In this document: positions 45,067-55,367 of the stretch, in pieces
Position numbering within the stretch: position 1 is the first letter of the stretch
Layout of the letters: each line of letters begins with the position of its first letter
NCBI RefSeq assembly: GCF_009707125.1
Contig: NZ_WLVL01000028.1
Location: forward strand, 1-64,000
Length of the DNA stretch: 64,000 bases
From: Arsenicicoccus cauae
GTDB taxonomy: Bacteria; Actinomycetota; Actinomycetes; Actinomycetales; Dermatophilaceae
Direction: 5' to 3'
Position numbers and translations under genes: made by a program
Notes under the pieces: model-generated
Databases searched by the model: none
The model's input: the letters and a program-made list of their open reading frames with translations, nothing else
What the model was told of the DNA's origin: nothing

Positions 45067-45960
45067 TCAGCCCTTGGTGGCCCCGAGCGTGAGACCGGAG
45101 ACGAAATGCTTCTGCAGGGCGAAGTAGATCGCGAGGGTGGGCACGGCCACGATGAGCGATCCGGCCGCGACGAGGTTGTTGTCGGTGAAGAACTGTCCGC
45201 GCAGATTGTTCAGCGAGCTGGTGACGGGGTACTTGTCACCGCTCTGCATCAGCACCGTCGCCCAGAAGAACTCGTTGTAGATCCAGGTCACCTCGAGGGT
45301 GGCCAGCGCGGCGAGCGGGGGCCGGCACAGCGGCAGCGTCAGCTGCCAGAACTGCCGCCAGACGCTGGCGCCGTCGACCATCGCCGACTCGTAGAGCTCC
45401 TTGGGGAGGGTCTTCATGTAGTTGCTGAGCACGAACGCGCAGAAGCCCGTCTGGAAGGCGACGTTGACGATGATCAGTCCCCAGTAGCTGTCGAGCAGGG
45501 TGCCGGAGTCGCTGAACCAGAAGGGCACCTCGACCCGCTGGAACAGCCGGAAGACCGGGATCAGCAGCGCCTGCGGGGGCAGGAGGTTGGCCGCGGTGAA
45601 CACCGCGAGCAGCACGAGGTTCCACCGCGAGCTGAACCTGGCGACCACGAAGGCGATGGCGCACGCCAGCGCCAGCGTCAGCAGGACCGCGGGCACCGTG
45701 ATGATGACCGAGTTGAGGAACTTCTGCGTGAAGCCGGCCTGCTCCCAGGCGTTGCGGTAGTTCTCGAGGGTGAAGCCCCCGAAGGACAGGTAGCCGTGCT
45801 GCGCGGTGTAGTCGTAGGAGCGCAGGCTCGCGAGGACGGCGTATGCGAGCGGGAACAGCCACAGGAGGGCCATGACCAGCAGGAAGGCGTGCGTCGCCCA
45901 CCGGCCGGCCGTCATCGGGCGCCGTCCGCCGGACCGGAGCTCTCGGACCGTGGTGCTCAC
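45067..45960 (-). CDS. sugar ABC transporter permease, MalG type
   Basis: This 297-residue permease has six hydrophobic segments and the ATPase-contact loop ELYESAMVDGASVWRQFWQLTLPL, here read as ELYESAMVDGAS then LPLCRPPLAAL. It pairs with the MalF-type protein in the membrane. The GTG start overlaps the upstream stop (GTGA) and has GGAGGAG as ribosome site. No ATP-binding gene is in the cluster, as is usual for CUT1 importers that share an MsiK-type ATPase. Confidence 0.92.
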   Translation of the reverse strand: MSTTVRELRSGGRRPMTAGRWATHAFLLVMALLWLFPLAYAVLASLRSYDYTAQHGYLSFGGFTLENYRNAWEQAGFTQKFLNSVIITVPAVLLTLALACAIAFVVARFSSRWNLVLLAVFTAANLLPPQALLIPVFRLFQRVEVPFWFSDSGTLLDSYWGLIIVNVAFQTGFCAFVLSNYMKTLPKELYESAMVDGASVWRQFWQLTLPLCRPPLAALATLEVTWIYNEFFWATVLMQSGDKYPVTSSLNNLRGQFFTDNNLVAAGSLIVAVPTLAIYFALQKHFVSGLTLGATKG

Positions 45961-46868
45961 GTCTCCTCCTTCATGACGATGCGTAGGTAGACGGCGATGA
46001 ACAGCGAGGAGATGACGAGCATGATCGTCGCGAGGGCCGAGCCGAAGCCGATGCGTTGGGCCTCGCCGACGATGTTGCGGGTCACCTCGGTGGAGATCAG
46101 CTCCAGGCCGTTGCGCCCCTTGTTGATCACCCAGACGAGGTCGAAGGCGCGCAGGGACTCCATCACCGTGACGACCAGGACGATGATGTTGATGGGGGCG
46201 AGCACGGGGAAGACGACCTTGAAGAAGGTCTGGCGCTCCCCGGCGCCGTCGACCTTCGCGGCCTCGCGCAGCGACGGGTCGACGCCCTTGAGACCGGCCA
46301 GGTAGAGCAGCATGATGTAGCCCGTGTGGCGCCAGGTGGTGGCGATGAGGGCCGCCCACAGGTTGTAGCTCGAGTCGCCGTACCAGTCGATCGTCCACCC
46401 CGTGACGGCGTTGATGAACCCCTGGTCGCGAGAGAACATCAGCTGCCAGATGAAGCCGACGAGGGCCATGGACAGGACGACGGGCAGGTAGAAGGACGAC
46501 TGGTAGAACTTCGTCCCCCGGGACTCGCGGTCGATCAGCACGGCGATGAACATCCCGAGCGGCGTCGCCACGAAGAACAGGACCGCCAGCCAGATCAGGT
46601 TGTGCTGGATGGCCGGCCAGAACGCCGGATAGGTGTTGACGGCCTCGTCGTAGAACTGCCCGCCGACCGGGGCGGCCTCCGAGAACGGCGAGAGGCCGTC
46701 CCAGTCGAAGAAGGACAGCACCACGGTCGCGATGGCGGGCAGCCAGACCAGGCCCACCACCACGACGGTGGGGATGAGCACCATCAGGGCGATGGTGGTG
46801 CGGTCCCGACCTGACAGCCGGGTCCCTGCCCGTGAGGCCCGTCGCTTCGAGAGTGACGAGGTGCTCAT
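45957..46868 (-). CDS. sugar ABC transporter permease, MalF type
   Basis: This 303-residue permease has a basic N-terminus, six hydrophobic segments, and the EAA-type loop LREAAKVDGAGERQTFFKVV near residue 210. Both ends overlap neighbours by four bases, so stoichiometric expression with the binding protein and the MalG-type protein is expected. Confidence 0.92.
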   Translation of the reverse strand: MSTSSLSKRRASRAGTRLSGRDRTTIALMVLIPTVVVVGLVWLPAIATVVLSFFDWDGLSPFSEAAPVGGQFYDEAVNTYPAFWPAIQHNLIWLAVLFFVATPLGMFIAVLIDRESRGTKFYQSSFYLPVVLSMALVGFIWQLMFSRDQGFINAVTGWTIDWYGDSSYNLWAALIATTWRHTGYIMLLYLAGLKGVDPSLREAAKVDGAGERQTFFKVVFPVLAPINIIVLVVTVMESLRAFDLVWVINKGRNGLELISTEVTRNIVGEAQRIGFGSALATIMLVISSLFIAVYLRIVMKEET

Positions 46869-48214
46869 GACGTGAAGATGATCTTCTTCTGCTTCTCGAT
46901 CTGGCTCACGATCGAGTCGACGTCGCCGGGGTTCTTGATGAAGGACTGCAGCGCCGGGGTCACGACGGTCGAGGCGAAGTCGGGCCGCGAGTCACGGTCC
47001 AGGAACTGCGCGATGGACTTGGCCTGCTTGACGAAGTCCAGCGAGGCCTTCTGCAGGGGGGTGTACTTGGCCGTCGTGGCCTGGTCCGAGCACGCGATGA
47101 CGGAGGGGTCCGCCTGGACCAGGGTGTCCTGGGCAGGCCCGGTCGCAAGGTAGCCGAGCAGCTTCTTGGCGGCCTCCTGGTTGCGGGGGCGCTTGGACAT
47201 CATGTAGCCGTCGATGGGGGCGTCGATGGCGTCGGCCCCGATCGTCGGGTCGATCTCGGGGAAGTTGAAGAACATCAGGTCCGCCTGCTCAGCGCCCTTG
47301 GCGAACTGCTGCGCGAGGAAGGTGCCCATGTAGTACATGCCGGACTGGCCCTTCTGCAACGACTGGGCCCCCTCCTGCCAGGTGCGTCCGAGCGCGTCCG
47401 GCTGGTGCAGCGGGAGCAGCTGGCGCCACACCTCGAAGACCTTCTTGACCTTGGCGCCGGACCAGTCCTCCTTGCCCGCCATCAGGTTGACGTGGAAGTC
47501 GTAGCCGTTGACGCGCAGGTTGAGGATGTCGAAGGTGCCCATGGCCGGCCACCCGTCCTTGTCGGCGAACGCGATGGGCGCGAGCCCGTCCTTCTTCATG
47601 CGCCCGGCCAGCGCGACGAGCTCGTCGAGCGTCTTGGGCACCGTGTAGCCGTGCTTGTCGAACACGCTCTTGCGGTAGTGGACAGCCCACGGGTAGTAGG
47701 TCGTGGGGACGAGGTACTGCTTGCCGTCCGTGCCGGTCGAGGCCTTCTTGACCGCGTCGCTGTAGGCCGCGCCGGAGCCCCAGACGTCGGAGACGTCCCC
47801 GATCAGCCCCTTCTCGGCGAAGAAGCGCATGCGGTAGCCCGCGAACCAGGTGAACACGTCGTCCGGCGAGCCCTGCAGGTAGGTGTTGATGTTCTCCTGG
47901 AAGGAGTTGTGGTCGATGGTGTTGATCGCGACGTCGATGCCCTTGTTGGCGGCCTCGAAGCCCTTGACGATCGCCTCCACGGCCGCCTTGGGCACCGCGT
48001 CGGACTGGTTCGAGCCGAGCTTCAGGGTGCCGCCGGCCGACCCTGACGAGGATCCGCCGCCACCTCCGCAGGCGGCCAGCAGCGACGGGAGGGTGGCTGC
48101 CGCCCCCAGACCGGCCACGCCCTTGAGGATGCTCCGACGGCTCAGCTGCTGCGCTCGGACGGAGGAGGGGACCAGGGAGGCGAGGTACTCGCCCTCTGAG
48201 GACGGACGCGGCAT
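46865..48214 (-). CDS. sugar-binding lipoprotein of the ABC importer (Tat-type signal)
   Basis: This 449-residue extracellular solute-binding protein (SBP_bac family) has an N-terminal tail of 25 residues before a twin-arginine signal SRRSILKG (Arg26-Arg27) and a lipobox LAAC with Cys49. Export by Tat with subsequent lipidation is therefore likely. A Gly/Ser linker follows. The start ATG has AAGGAG five bases upstream. Galactosides, perhaps galacto-oligosaccharides, are inferred as ligand from the divergent GH42 gene. Confidence 0.93.
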   Translation of the reverse strand: MPRPSSEGEYLASLVPSSVRAQQLSRRSILKGVAGLGAAATLPSLLAACGGGGGSSSGSAGGTLKLGSNQSDAVPKAAVEAIVKGFEAANKGIDVAINTIDHNSFQENINTYLQGSPDDVFTWFAGYRMRFFAEKGLIGDVSDVWGSGAAYSDAVKKASTGTDGKQYLVPTTYYPWAVHYRKSVFDKHGYTVPKTLDELVALAGRMKKDGLAPIAFADKDGWPAMGTFDILNLRVNGYDFHVNLMAGKEDWSGAKVKKVFEVWRQLLPLHQPDALGRTWQEGAQSLQKGQSGMYYMGTFLAQQFAKGAEQADLMFFNFPEIDPTIGADAIDAPIDGYMMSKRPRNQEAAKKLLGYLATGPAQDTLVQADPSVIACSDQATTAKYTPLQKASLDFVKQAKSIAQFLDRDSRPDFASTVVTPALQSFIKNPGDVDSIVSQIEKQKKIIFTS

Positions 48215-48331
48215 GGCGGCTCCTTCGACGATGAAGTAGCGGGAGGGCGATGTGCGGCACTGTCACGCGAGAGCCGACACTCACACATTTCCGCTCAGGT
48301 GGCGCTCATCGTCCACCTGCTCGCCAGGCCC

Positions 48332-48361
48332 TGTCAAGACCTGTGTGCACCTCTGTTGACA
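48332..48361. promoter_or_regulatory. divergent control region with inverted TTGACA boxes
   Basis: The sequence has TGTCAA at 48332-48337 and TTGACA at 48356-48361, 18 bases apart, which read as outward-facing -35 boxes. The rightward box has only a weak -10 (CACGAT) at 17 bases, overlapping the GH42 start codon region. The pair could equally be one operator for the downstream DeoR-type regulator. Confidence 0.4.
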
Positions 48362-48382
48362 ACTCGCACAAAGTCTCACACG

Positions 48383-50398
48383 ATGGACAACATGCGACAG
48401 TGGCCTGACGACGGGGTGGCCTACGGCGGGGACTACAACCCCGAGCAGTGGCCCCGCAGCACCTGGGACGAGGACCTCGAGCTCATGCAGCAGGCGGGGG
48501 TCACCTTCGTGACGCTCGGGGTGTTCGCCTGGTCCTGGCTCGAGCCCAAGGCGGGCGTCTACGAGTTCGAGTGGCTGGACACGATCATGGACAAGCTGGC
48601 GGCCGCCGACATCGCGGTCGACCTCGCGACCGCGACCGCGGCCCCGCCCGTCTGGCTGAGCCAGGAGCACCCCGACACGCTGCCGGTGGACCGTGCGGGG
48701 CACGTGCTCGGCCAGGGCTCGCGGCAGGCCTGGTGCCCCAGCTCGACGACCTTCCGCGACCACGCCGTCGCGCTCACGGCCCAGATGGCGCGCCGTTACC
48801 ACGCCCACCCGGCCCTCGCCATGTGGCACGTGTCCAACGAGTACGGGTGCCACAACACCCCGTGCTACTGCGACCGCTGCGCGGCGGCCTTCCGCACGTG
48901 GCTGCAGGCCCGCCACGGCACGCTCGAGGCGCTCAACGACTCCTGGGGGACGGCCTTCTGGAGCCAGCGCTACACCGACTGGGAGCACATCCTCCCGCCG
49001 CGCGCCACCCCCACGATCAACAACCCCACGCAGGTGCTGGACTACCGTCGCTTCCAGTCCGACCAGCTGCTCGCCCAGCACGACGCCGAGCGGGCGGTCC
49101 TGCGAGAGCTCTCCCCCGGCGTCCCGGTCACCACCAACTTCATGACGATGACCGGGTTCCGGCACCTCGACTACCACGCCTGGGCCTCGCACGTGGACGT
49201 CGTCAGCACCGACCACTACCGGGTGGACCTGCTTGCGGACCCCACCGCCGAGCTGTCGCTGTCGGCGGCGATCACCCGTGGCGTCGCCGCAGGTCGGCCC
49301 TGGATGCTCATGGAGCACTCCACCAGCGCGGTCAACTGGCAGGCCGTCAACCCGGCCAAGCCCGCCGGTCAGCTGCTGCGCGACAGCCTGGCCCACGTCG
49401 CCCACGGCGCGGACGCCGTCGGCTACTTCCAGTGGCGGGCCTCGAGGGCCGGCGCCGAGAAGTACCACTCGGCGATGCTGCCCCACGCCGGCCCCGACAC
49501 CCGCCGGTTCGCCGAGGTCCGCCGGCTCGGAGAGGTCCTCGGTCGTATGCCGGACCTCCTCGGCAGCCGCGTGGAGGCACGTGTCGCCGTGCTGTGGGAC
49601 TACGAGGCGCAGTGGGCCGCCGGTGGGCCCGCCCTGCCGTCGGAGGCCCTCGACTACCCGGACGCGGCGCTCGCGGTGCACCGCGCGCTGCGCGACCTGC
49701 ACGTCACGGCGGACGTCGTGCACCCGGGGTCGGACCTCATGGGTTATGACGTACTCGTGGTGCCCACCCTCTATCTCGTGCGCGACGAGCACGCCTCCGC
49801 CGTCGCCGACGCCGCCGCGCGCGGGGCGCACGTCGTGGTCACCTACTTCTCCGGCATCGTCGACGAGCACGACCACGTCCGCCTCGGCGGCTACCCCGGG
49901 GCGTTCCGTGACCTGCTGGGCGTGCGCTGCCAGGAGTTCTACCCCCTGCGCGTCGGCGAGCAGGTCCGGCTCGACGACGGCACCACCGGCACGGTCTGGT
50001 CCGAGGACCTCGACGCCGTCGACGGCGAGGTGCTGGCGCGCTACGCGGACGGGCCGCTCGAGGGCGGCCCCGCCGTGACCCGCCGCCGCGTCCCGGGGGG
50101 CGGCTCGGCGACATACGTCAGCACCCTGCTCGACGACGCGGGCTGGCGCCGCCTGCTCGACGGGCTGCGCGAGGAGGCGGGCATCAACCGGGTGGCCGAG
50201 GCGTCACCGGGCGTGGAGCTCGTGCGCCGGACCGGCGACCGCGGGTCGTGGCTCTTCGCGATCAACCACGGCGGCACCCCCGCCGAGGTGACGGCGACGG
50301 GGCACGACGTCGTGGCGGACGCCCCGGTCGACGGGCGCGTCGAGCTGGCGGCCGGCCAGGTCGCCGTCATCCGCGAGACCCGCGCCCCGAGGGGCTGA
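48383..50398 (+). CDS. GH42 beta-galactosidase
   Basis: This 671-residue glycoside hydrolase has a TIM barrel starting YGGDYNPEQWPRSTWDEDLE. The acid/base is Glu153 in WHVSNEYG and the nucleophile Glu311 in MLMEHSTSAVNW. A zinc-type cysteine set, Cys118, Cys161, Cys163 and Cys166, matches the GH42 pattern. A middle trimerisation domain and a C-terminal beta domain follow. No signal peptide is present, so it hydrolyses imported galactosides in the cytoplasm. ATG 48392 is an alternative start. It is five bases upstream of the regulator gene. Confidence 0.94.
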   Translation: MDNMRQWPDDGVAYGGDYNPEQWPRSTWDEDLELMQQAGVTFVTLGVFAWSWLEPKAGVYEFEWLDTIMDKLAAADIAVDLATATAAPPVWLSQEHPDTLPVDRAGHVLGQGSRQAWCPSSTTFRDHAVALTAQMARRYHAHPALAMWHVSNEYGCHNTPCYCDRCAAAFRTWLQARHGTLEALNDSWGTAFWSQRYTDWEHILPPRATPTINNPTQVLDYRRFQSDQLLAQHDAERAVLRELSPGVPVTTNFMTMTGFRHLDYHAWASHVDVVSTDHYRVDLLADPTAELSLSAAITRGVAAGRPWMLMEHSTSAVNWQAVNPAKPAGQLLRDSLAHVAHGADAVGYFQWRASRAGAEKYHSAMLPHAGPDTRRFAEVRRLGEVLGRMPDLLGSRVEARVAVLWDYEAQWAAGGPALPSEALDYPDAALAVHRALRDLHVTADVVHPGSDLMGYDVLVVPTLYLVRDEHASAVADAAARGAHVVVTYFSGIVDEHDHVRLGGYPGAFRDLLGVRCQEFYPLRVGEQVRLDDGTTGTVWSEDLDAVDGEVLARYADGPLEGGPAVTRRRVPGGGSATYVSTLLDDAGWRRLLDGLREEAGINRVAEASPGVELVRRTGDRGSWLFAINHGGTPAEVTATGHDVVADAPVDGRVELAAGQVAVIRETRAPRG

Positions 50399-50403
50399 GC
50401 GCC

Positions 50404-51186
50404 GTGCTCCCCCATCAGCGCAGGGACACCCTCCTCAAGGAGGTGCAGGCGTCGGGCGCCGTCCGGGTCGTCGACGTCGCGGACGCGCTCGGGGTCTCGG
50501 AGATGACCATCCGCCGCGACCTCGAGGAGCTGGACCGGCTCGGCCTCGTGCGACGCGTGCACGGCGGAGCCACCTCGCTCGGCCCCGGAGCCAGCGACGA
50601 GCCGGGCTTCGCCGCCAAGGCGACCCGCGAGCTCGCGGCCAAGCAGGCCATCGCCCAGGCCGCCCGCGAGCTCGTGCGGCCCGGCATGACCATCGCCATC
50701 TCGGCGGGGACCACGACCTATGCCTTCGCCGCGACGGTGACGGACGTCGAGGACCTCACCGTGGTGACCAACAGCACGGACACCGCCGACCTGCTCTTCG
50801 ACGCGCTGCCCCGCTCCAGCCAGGTCGTCGTCACCGGCGGCGTGCGCACCCGCTCGCACGCCCTCGTCGGACCGGTCGCGATCTCGGCGCTGCGGAGCCT
50901 GCACGTGGACCTGGTCTTCCACGGCTTCCACGGCTTCGACCCGAAGGCCGGGTTCACCTGCCCCAACCTCGCCGAGGTCGCCACGGCCCAGGCGATGATC
51001 GACTGCGGGCGCAGCCTCGTCGTGCTCGTCGACCACACCAAGGCGGGGGTCGTGGCGCTGGCCGGCGTGGTCCCCCTCAGCCGCGCCGACGTCGTGGTCA
51101 CCGACTCGCTGCTCGCCGATCAGGACCGGGCCGCCCTGTCCGAGCACGTCCCCGACGTGGTCGTGGCGCCGGTCGGACCGCGCTGA
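50404..51186 (+). CDS. DeoR/GlpR-family transcriptional regulator
   Basis: This 260-residue protein has the N-terminal winged helix RRDTLLKEVQASG through VVDVADALGVSEMTIRRDLEEL and GLVRRVHGGA, and a sugar-phosphate sensor domain with ISAGTTTYAFA and VVTNSTD. DeoR regulators respond to phosphorylated sugars, so galactose 1-phosphate or a related compound is a plausible signal. Lying between the GH42 and galK genes, it probably represses the galactoside island. Confidence 0.93.
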   Translation: MLPHQRRDTLLKEVQASGAVRVVDVADALGVSEMTIRRDLEELDRLGLVRRVHGGATSLGPGASDEPGFAAKATRELAAKQAIAQAARELVRPGMTIAISAGTTTYAFAATVTDVEDLTVVTNSTDTADLLFDALPRSSQVVVTGGVRTRSHALVGPVAISALRSLHVDLVFHGFHGFDPKAGFTCPNLAEVATAQAMIDCGRSLVVLVDHTKAGVVALAGVVPLSRADVVVTDSLLADQDRAALSEHVPDVVVAPVGPR

Positions 51187-51261
51187 CCGCGACGATCACG
51201 ACGGGACTCGTGATCCCGCCGCCCACCCCCGAGATGAGCATCGCCCAGTGAGGAGAGCACC

Positions 51262-52434
<1,173 letters not shown>

Positions 52435-52480
52435 GTCCCTGACGGTGACCAGAGTGGTCGAAGACCGCCCAGGCCCCGAC

Positions 52481-52549
52481 GCCATTGGTCACCAGTGACG
52501 TTTTGGATCGTTCACAAGGGCGGCTCGGACGTGATTGGTGACCCATGGC
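52481..52549. other. inverted repeat downstream of galK
   Basis: GCCATTGGTCACC (52481-52493) and GGTGACCCATGGC (52537-52549) match at 12 of 13 positions across a 43-base spacer. The region 52435-52628 carries no gene. It could be a weak terminator or an operator; the spacer is long for either. Confidence 0.35.
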
Positions 52550-52628
52550 GTCTGGTGGGCTGTGCCGAGCGAGGCGGGTGCGGGGCTGGTGCGGGTGCAA
52601 GTGCGGGGCGAGGAGGGTGAGGCGGGGG

Positions 52629-53474
52629 TCAGCCGACGGCGCTGAGGCCCCAGCGGACGAGCCGGGTGCCCAATGCACCGGCGGGTGCGGCGAGCGCGGG
52701 GCGGGCGAGGCCCAGCTCGTCGCGGGCCCATCCCGGCAGCAGGTCGACAGCGCCTCGGGCCAGCAGCTGATAGCCGGGACGCGCCGGACGCGGCAGCGGC
52801 GGCTCGCGCAGCAGGAAGTCGGCGGCGTCCCGGGCAGCCGGGGTCACCCGCAGCTCGGGCCGGTAGCTGGCCAACGCCTCCTCGAGCTCGCGGACGGTCG
52901 CGGGCAGGCCCGCGGCACCGAGGCGGGCGGCGGGGATGGCGGTCTGGGCGACATACGTGTCGGCCTCGGCCGGGGTGAGGGGTCGCGACCCGTGGCGCTG
53001 GTGCCCGGTCATGAAGGACCAGACCTCGGCGACGTGCACCCAGCGCAGCAGGTGCGGATCGCTCGCGCGGTAGGGCCGGCCGAGGTCATCCTTGCCCCGG
53101 ACCCGCTCGTGGACGCTGCGGACGGTGGCGATGGCCTGCTCCGCGTGCTCGATCGTGCCGAAGGTCGTGGTCGCGAGGTAGTGGCTGGTGCGCTGCAGCC
53201 GCCCCCAGGGGTCGCCGCGGTAGCCGCTGTGCCCCGCGACCCCGGCCATGGCGGAGGGGTGCAGGGACTGGAGCAGCAGGGCCGTGATCCCGGCGGCGAA
53301 CATCGACGCGTCGCCGTGCACGCGCCAGATCGGGTCGTCCTCGGTGAACCACCGCTCGCCCGGCGTGCCCCAGATGCGGTCGTGGGCGGCCACGGCGTCG
53401 GCGCCGGCGACCTTCTCGCGGACCGCCTCCCCGATGCGGCGCTGCAGGACCGTCGTCACCCGCCCGTCAGACAT
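52629..53474 (-). CDS. MpaB-like oxygenase family protein (DUF2236)
   Basis: This 281-residue protein fits the DUF2236/MpaB family, named from the rubber oxygenase-related and mycophenolic-acid oxygenase MpaB. It shows ERWFTEDDPIWRVHGDASMF, LLLQSLHPSAMAGVAGHSGY, and the block DPHLLRWVHVAEVWSF, whose histidines would ligate heme. The substrate is unknown. It begins inside the last codons of the small acidic gene upstream. Confidence 0.87.
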   Translation of the reverse strand: MSDGRVTTVLQRRIGEAVREKVAGADAVAAHDRIWGTPGERWFTEDDPIWRVHGDASMFAAGITALLLQSLHPSAMAGVAGHSGYRGDPWGRLQRTSHYLATTTFGTIEHAEQAIATVRSVHERVRGKDDLGRPYRASDPHLLRWVHVAEVWSFMTGHQRHGSRPLTPAEADTYVAQTAIPAARLGAAGLPATVRELEEALASYRPELRVTPAARDAADFLLREPPLPRPARPGYQLLARGAVDLLPGWARDELGLARPALAAPAGALGTRLVRWGLSAVG

Positions 53475-53679
53475 CGGCTCCGTCCTGGCCGGGGGTGGTG
53501 TGCTCGCTCGGCACGGCGTCGGCGCCGCCGTCGGGAGCCGTCCTGCCGAGACCGGTCTCGGACACCTGGCCCCCGTCGTCGCCCGCCGTGTCGTCGGATC
53601 CGCCGATCGGCCGGTCGCGTCGATCCTCGTCGCGGAGGTCCTCGTCGTTGGTCGCGCGCTGACCGGTCGTGTCGCTCAT
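53467..53679 (-). CDS. small acidic protein, 70 residues
   Basis: The protein is rich in Asp, Glu, Gly and Thr (RDEDRRDRPIGGSDD, GQVSETGLG) with no hydrophobic core, so it is probably disordered. It overlaps the start of the MpaB-like gene by eight bases, which suggests translational coupling. No family is recognised. Confidence 0.55.
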   Translation of the reverse strand: MSDTTGQRATNDEDLRDEDRRDRPIGGSDDTAGDDGGQVSETGLGRTAPDGGADAVPSEHTTPGQDGADV

Positions 53680-53906
53680 GTCGGTGCCTCTCGACGGAGG
53701 AGCCGGTCTCGGCGGCGGGTGCGCGCCGGTGGGTGGCCCCGGTGCTGACCATTGTGCGGCGGCCGGTCCTGCGGCAGGGAGATGCCGTATGACGTTCGCC
53801 CCGCGCACCAGGCGTGGCGGGGCCTGGCGGGGTGCTGCGGGGGCACGGCGGGGCAGGCGCCGCGGCTCCGGTGCGCGGCAACGCGTTCCGCGCGTCGCCG
53901 CGCACG

Positions 53907-53912
53907 TACGGT
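53907..53912 (+). promoter_or_regulatory. -10 box TACGGT of the APC permease gene
   Basis: TACGGT is followed by six bases and the ATG at 53919. Confidence 0.45.
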
Positions 53913-53918
53913 GACCGC

Positions 53919-55244
53919 ATGCCCACCCAGAACGCCCTCGAGGCCACGTCCTCGGGGAACCCCACGCTGCGCCGTGCCGTCACGACGACCGGCCTGTTCC
54001 TGTTCATCCTCGGCGAAGTGCTGGGGGCGGGCGTCTACGTCCTCGCCGGCAAGATCGCCGGCACCGCGGGAGGCGCCGTCTGGGTGCCGCTGGTGGTGGC
54101 CCTGCTGCTGGCGCTGCTCACCGCGGCGTCCTACGCCGAGCTCGCCACGAAGTACCCGCGCGCGGGCGGCTCGTCGCACTACGCCACGCGCGCGTTCGGG
54201 CCGTTCGTCGGCTTCCTGGTCGGTTTCTGCATGCTCGCGGCCGGCATCGTCTCGGTCGGTGCGCTGGCGCTGGGCTTCGCGGGCGACTACCTGGCGGCCT
54301 TCGTGACGCTGCCGACGGTGGGCGTCGTGGTCGTCTTCCTTGCCCTGCTGGCGGCGCTGAACGCGCGTGGCATCTCCGAGTCAATGGGCGCCAACGCCGT
54401 CGCCACGATCATCGAGGTCGGCGGCCTCGTGCTCATCGTGATCCTCGGGATCGTCGTCATCGCGCGCGGCGACGGCGACCTCAGCCGGCTGACCCAGCTC
54501 GGCACCGCGGAGCACTCTCCGATCAGCGCCGTGCTGGCGGGCAGCGTGCTGGCGTTCTACGCCTACGCCGGCTTCGAGACCAGCGCGAACGTCGCCGAGG
54601 AGACCAAGGACCCCGCCCGGTCCTACCCGCGGGCGTTGTTCGGGGCCCTCGTGGTCGCAGGGCTGGTTTATGCCGGCGTCGGCATCGCCGCCAGCGCGAT
54701 CGTGCCCACCGACCAGCTGGCGTCCTCGAGCGCTCCCCTGCTGGAGATCGTGAAGGCGGCGGGCGGCATACCCCCGGTGCTGTTCTCGGTCATCGCGCTG
54801 GTCGCCGTCGCCAACGGTGCCCTGCTCACCGGCATCATGTCCTCGCGCCTCGCCTATGGCATGGCGCGCGACGGCCTGCTGCCCTCGGCGCTCCAGCGGG
54901 TGCTGCCGCAGCGCCGCACCCCGTGGGTCGCGATCCTGGCCACCACGGCGCTGTCGCTGCTGCTCGCGCTGACGGGCACGATCGAGGTGCTGGCCAGCAC
55001 GATGGTCCTGCTGCTGCTCGTGGTCTTCTCCGCCGTGAACCTCGCGGTGCTCGTGCTGCGCCGCGACGAGGTCTCGCAGCGTCACTTCCGCGCGCCGGTG
55101 GTCCTGCCCGTGCTCGGACTGCTCTCGTGCCTGCTGCTGGCGACGCGGGTGGATGCGGAGACCTGGCGCTACGGCCTGCCGTTCCTCGCGGTGGGTGCAC
55201 TGCTGGCCGGGATCGCCGCCTGGCGCCGCCGCACCCCCGCCTGA
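53919..55244 (+). CDS. APC-family amino acid permease
   Basis: This 441-residue membrane protein has about twelve hydrophobic segments. The first helix carries FILGEVLGAGVYVLAG, the substrate-gate motif of APC transporters, and the sixth GSVLAFYAYAGFETSANVAEETKDP is the family's most conserved block, here split at the glycine. It probably takes up or exchanges amino acids; basic or neutral substrates are most common in this branch. It is monocistronic. Confidence 0.92.
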   Translation: MPTQNALEATSSGNPTLRRAVTTTGLFLFILGEVLGAGVYVLAGKIAGTAGGAVWVPLVVALLLALLTAASYAELATKYPRAGGSSHYATRAFGPFVGFLVGFCMLAAGIVSVGALALGFAGDYLAAFVTLPTVGVVVVFLALLAALNARGISESMGANAVATIIEVGGLVLIVILGIVVIARGDGDLSRLTQLGTAEHSPISAVLAGSVLAFYAYAGFETSANVAEETKDPARSYPRALFGALVVAGLVYAGVGIAASAIVPTDQLASSSAPLLEIVKAAGGIPPVLFSVIALVAVANGALLTGIMSSRLAYGMARDGLLPSALQRVLPQRRTPWVAILATTALSLLLALTGTIEVLASTMVLLLLVVFSAVNLAVLVLRRDEVSQRHFRAPVVLPVLGLLSCLLLATRVDAETWRYGLPFLAVGALLAGIAAWRRRTPA

Positions 55245-55331
55245 ACCGCGCCGGGCGGGCGCCATACGCGCTGGTGCGGGTCGGCCAGGGCGCGATCCAC
55301 GATGTAACCGGGTGAACGCGCAATACTTTGC

Positions 55332-55361
55332 GTGACGGATGGTGACTGTGCGTCATACAGT
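55332..55361 (+). promoter_or_regulatory. promoter of the secreted peptidase gene
   Basis: A -35-like GTGACG (55332-55337) and a -10 TACAGT (55356-55361) are 18 bases apart. Six bases then separate the -10 box from the ATG at 55368, so the message should be leaderless. Confidence 0.5.
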
Positions 55362-55367
55362 CCCCGC

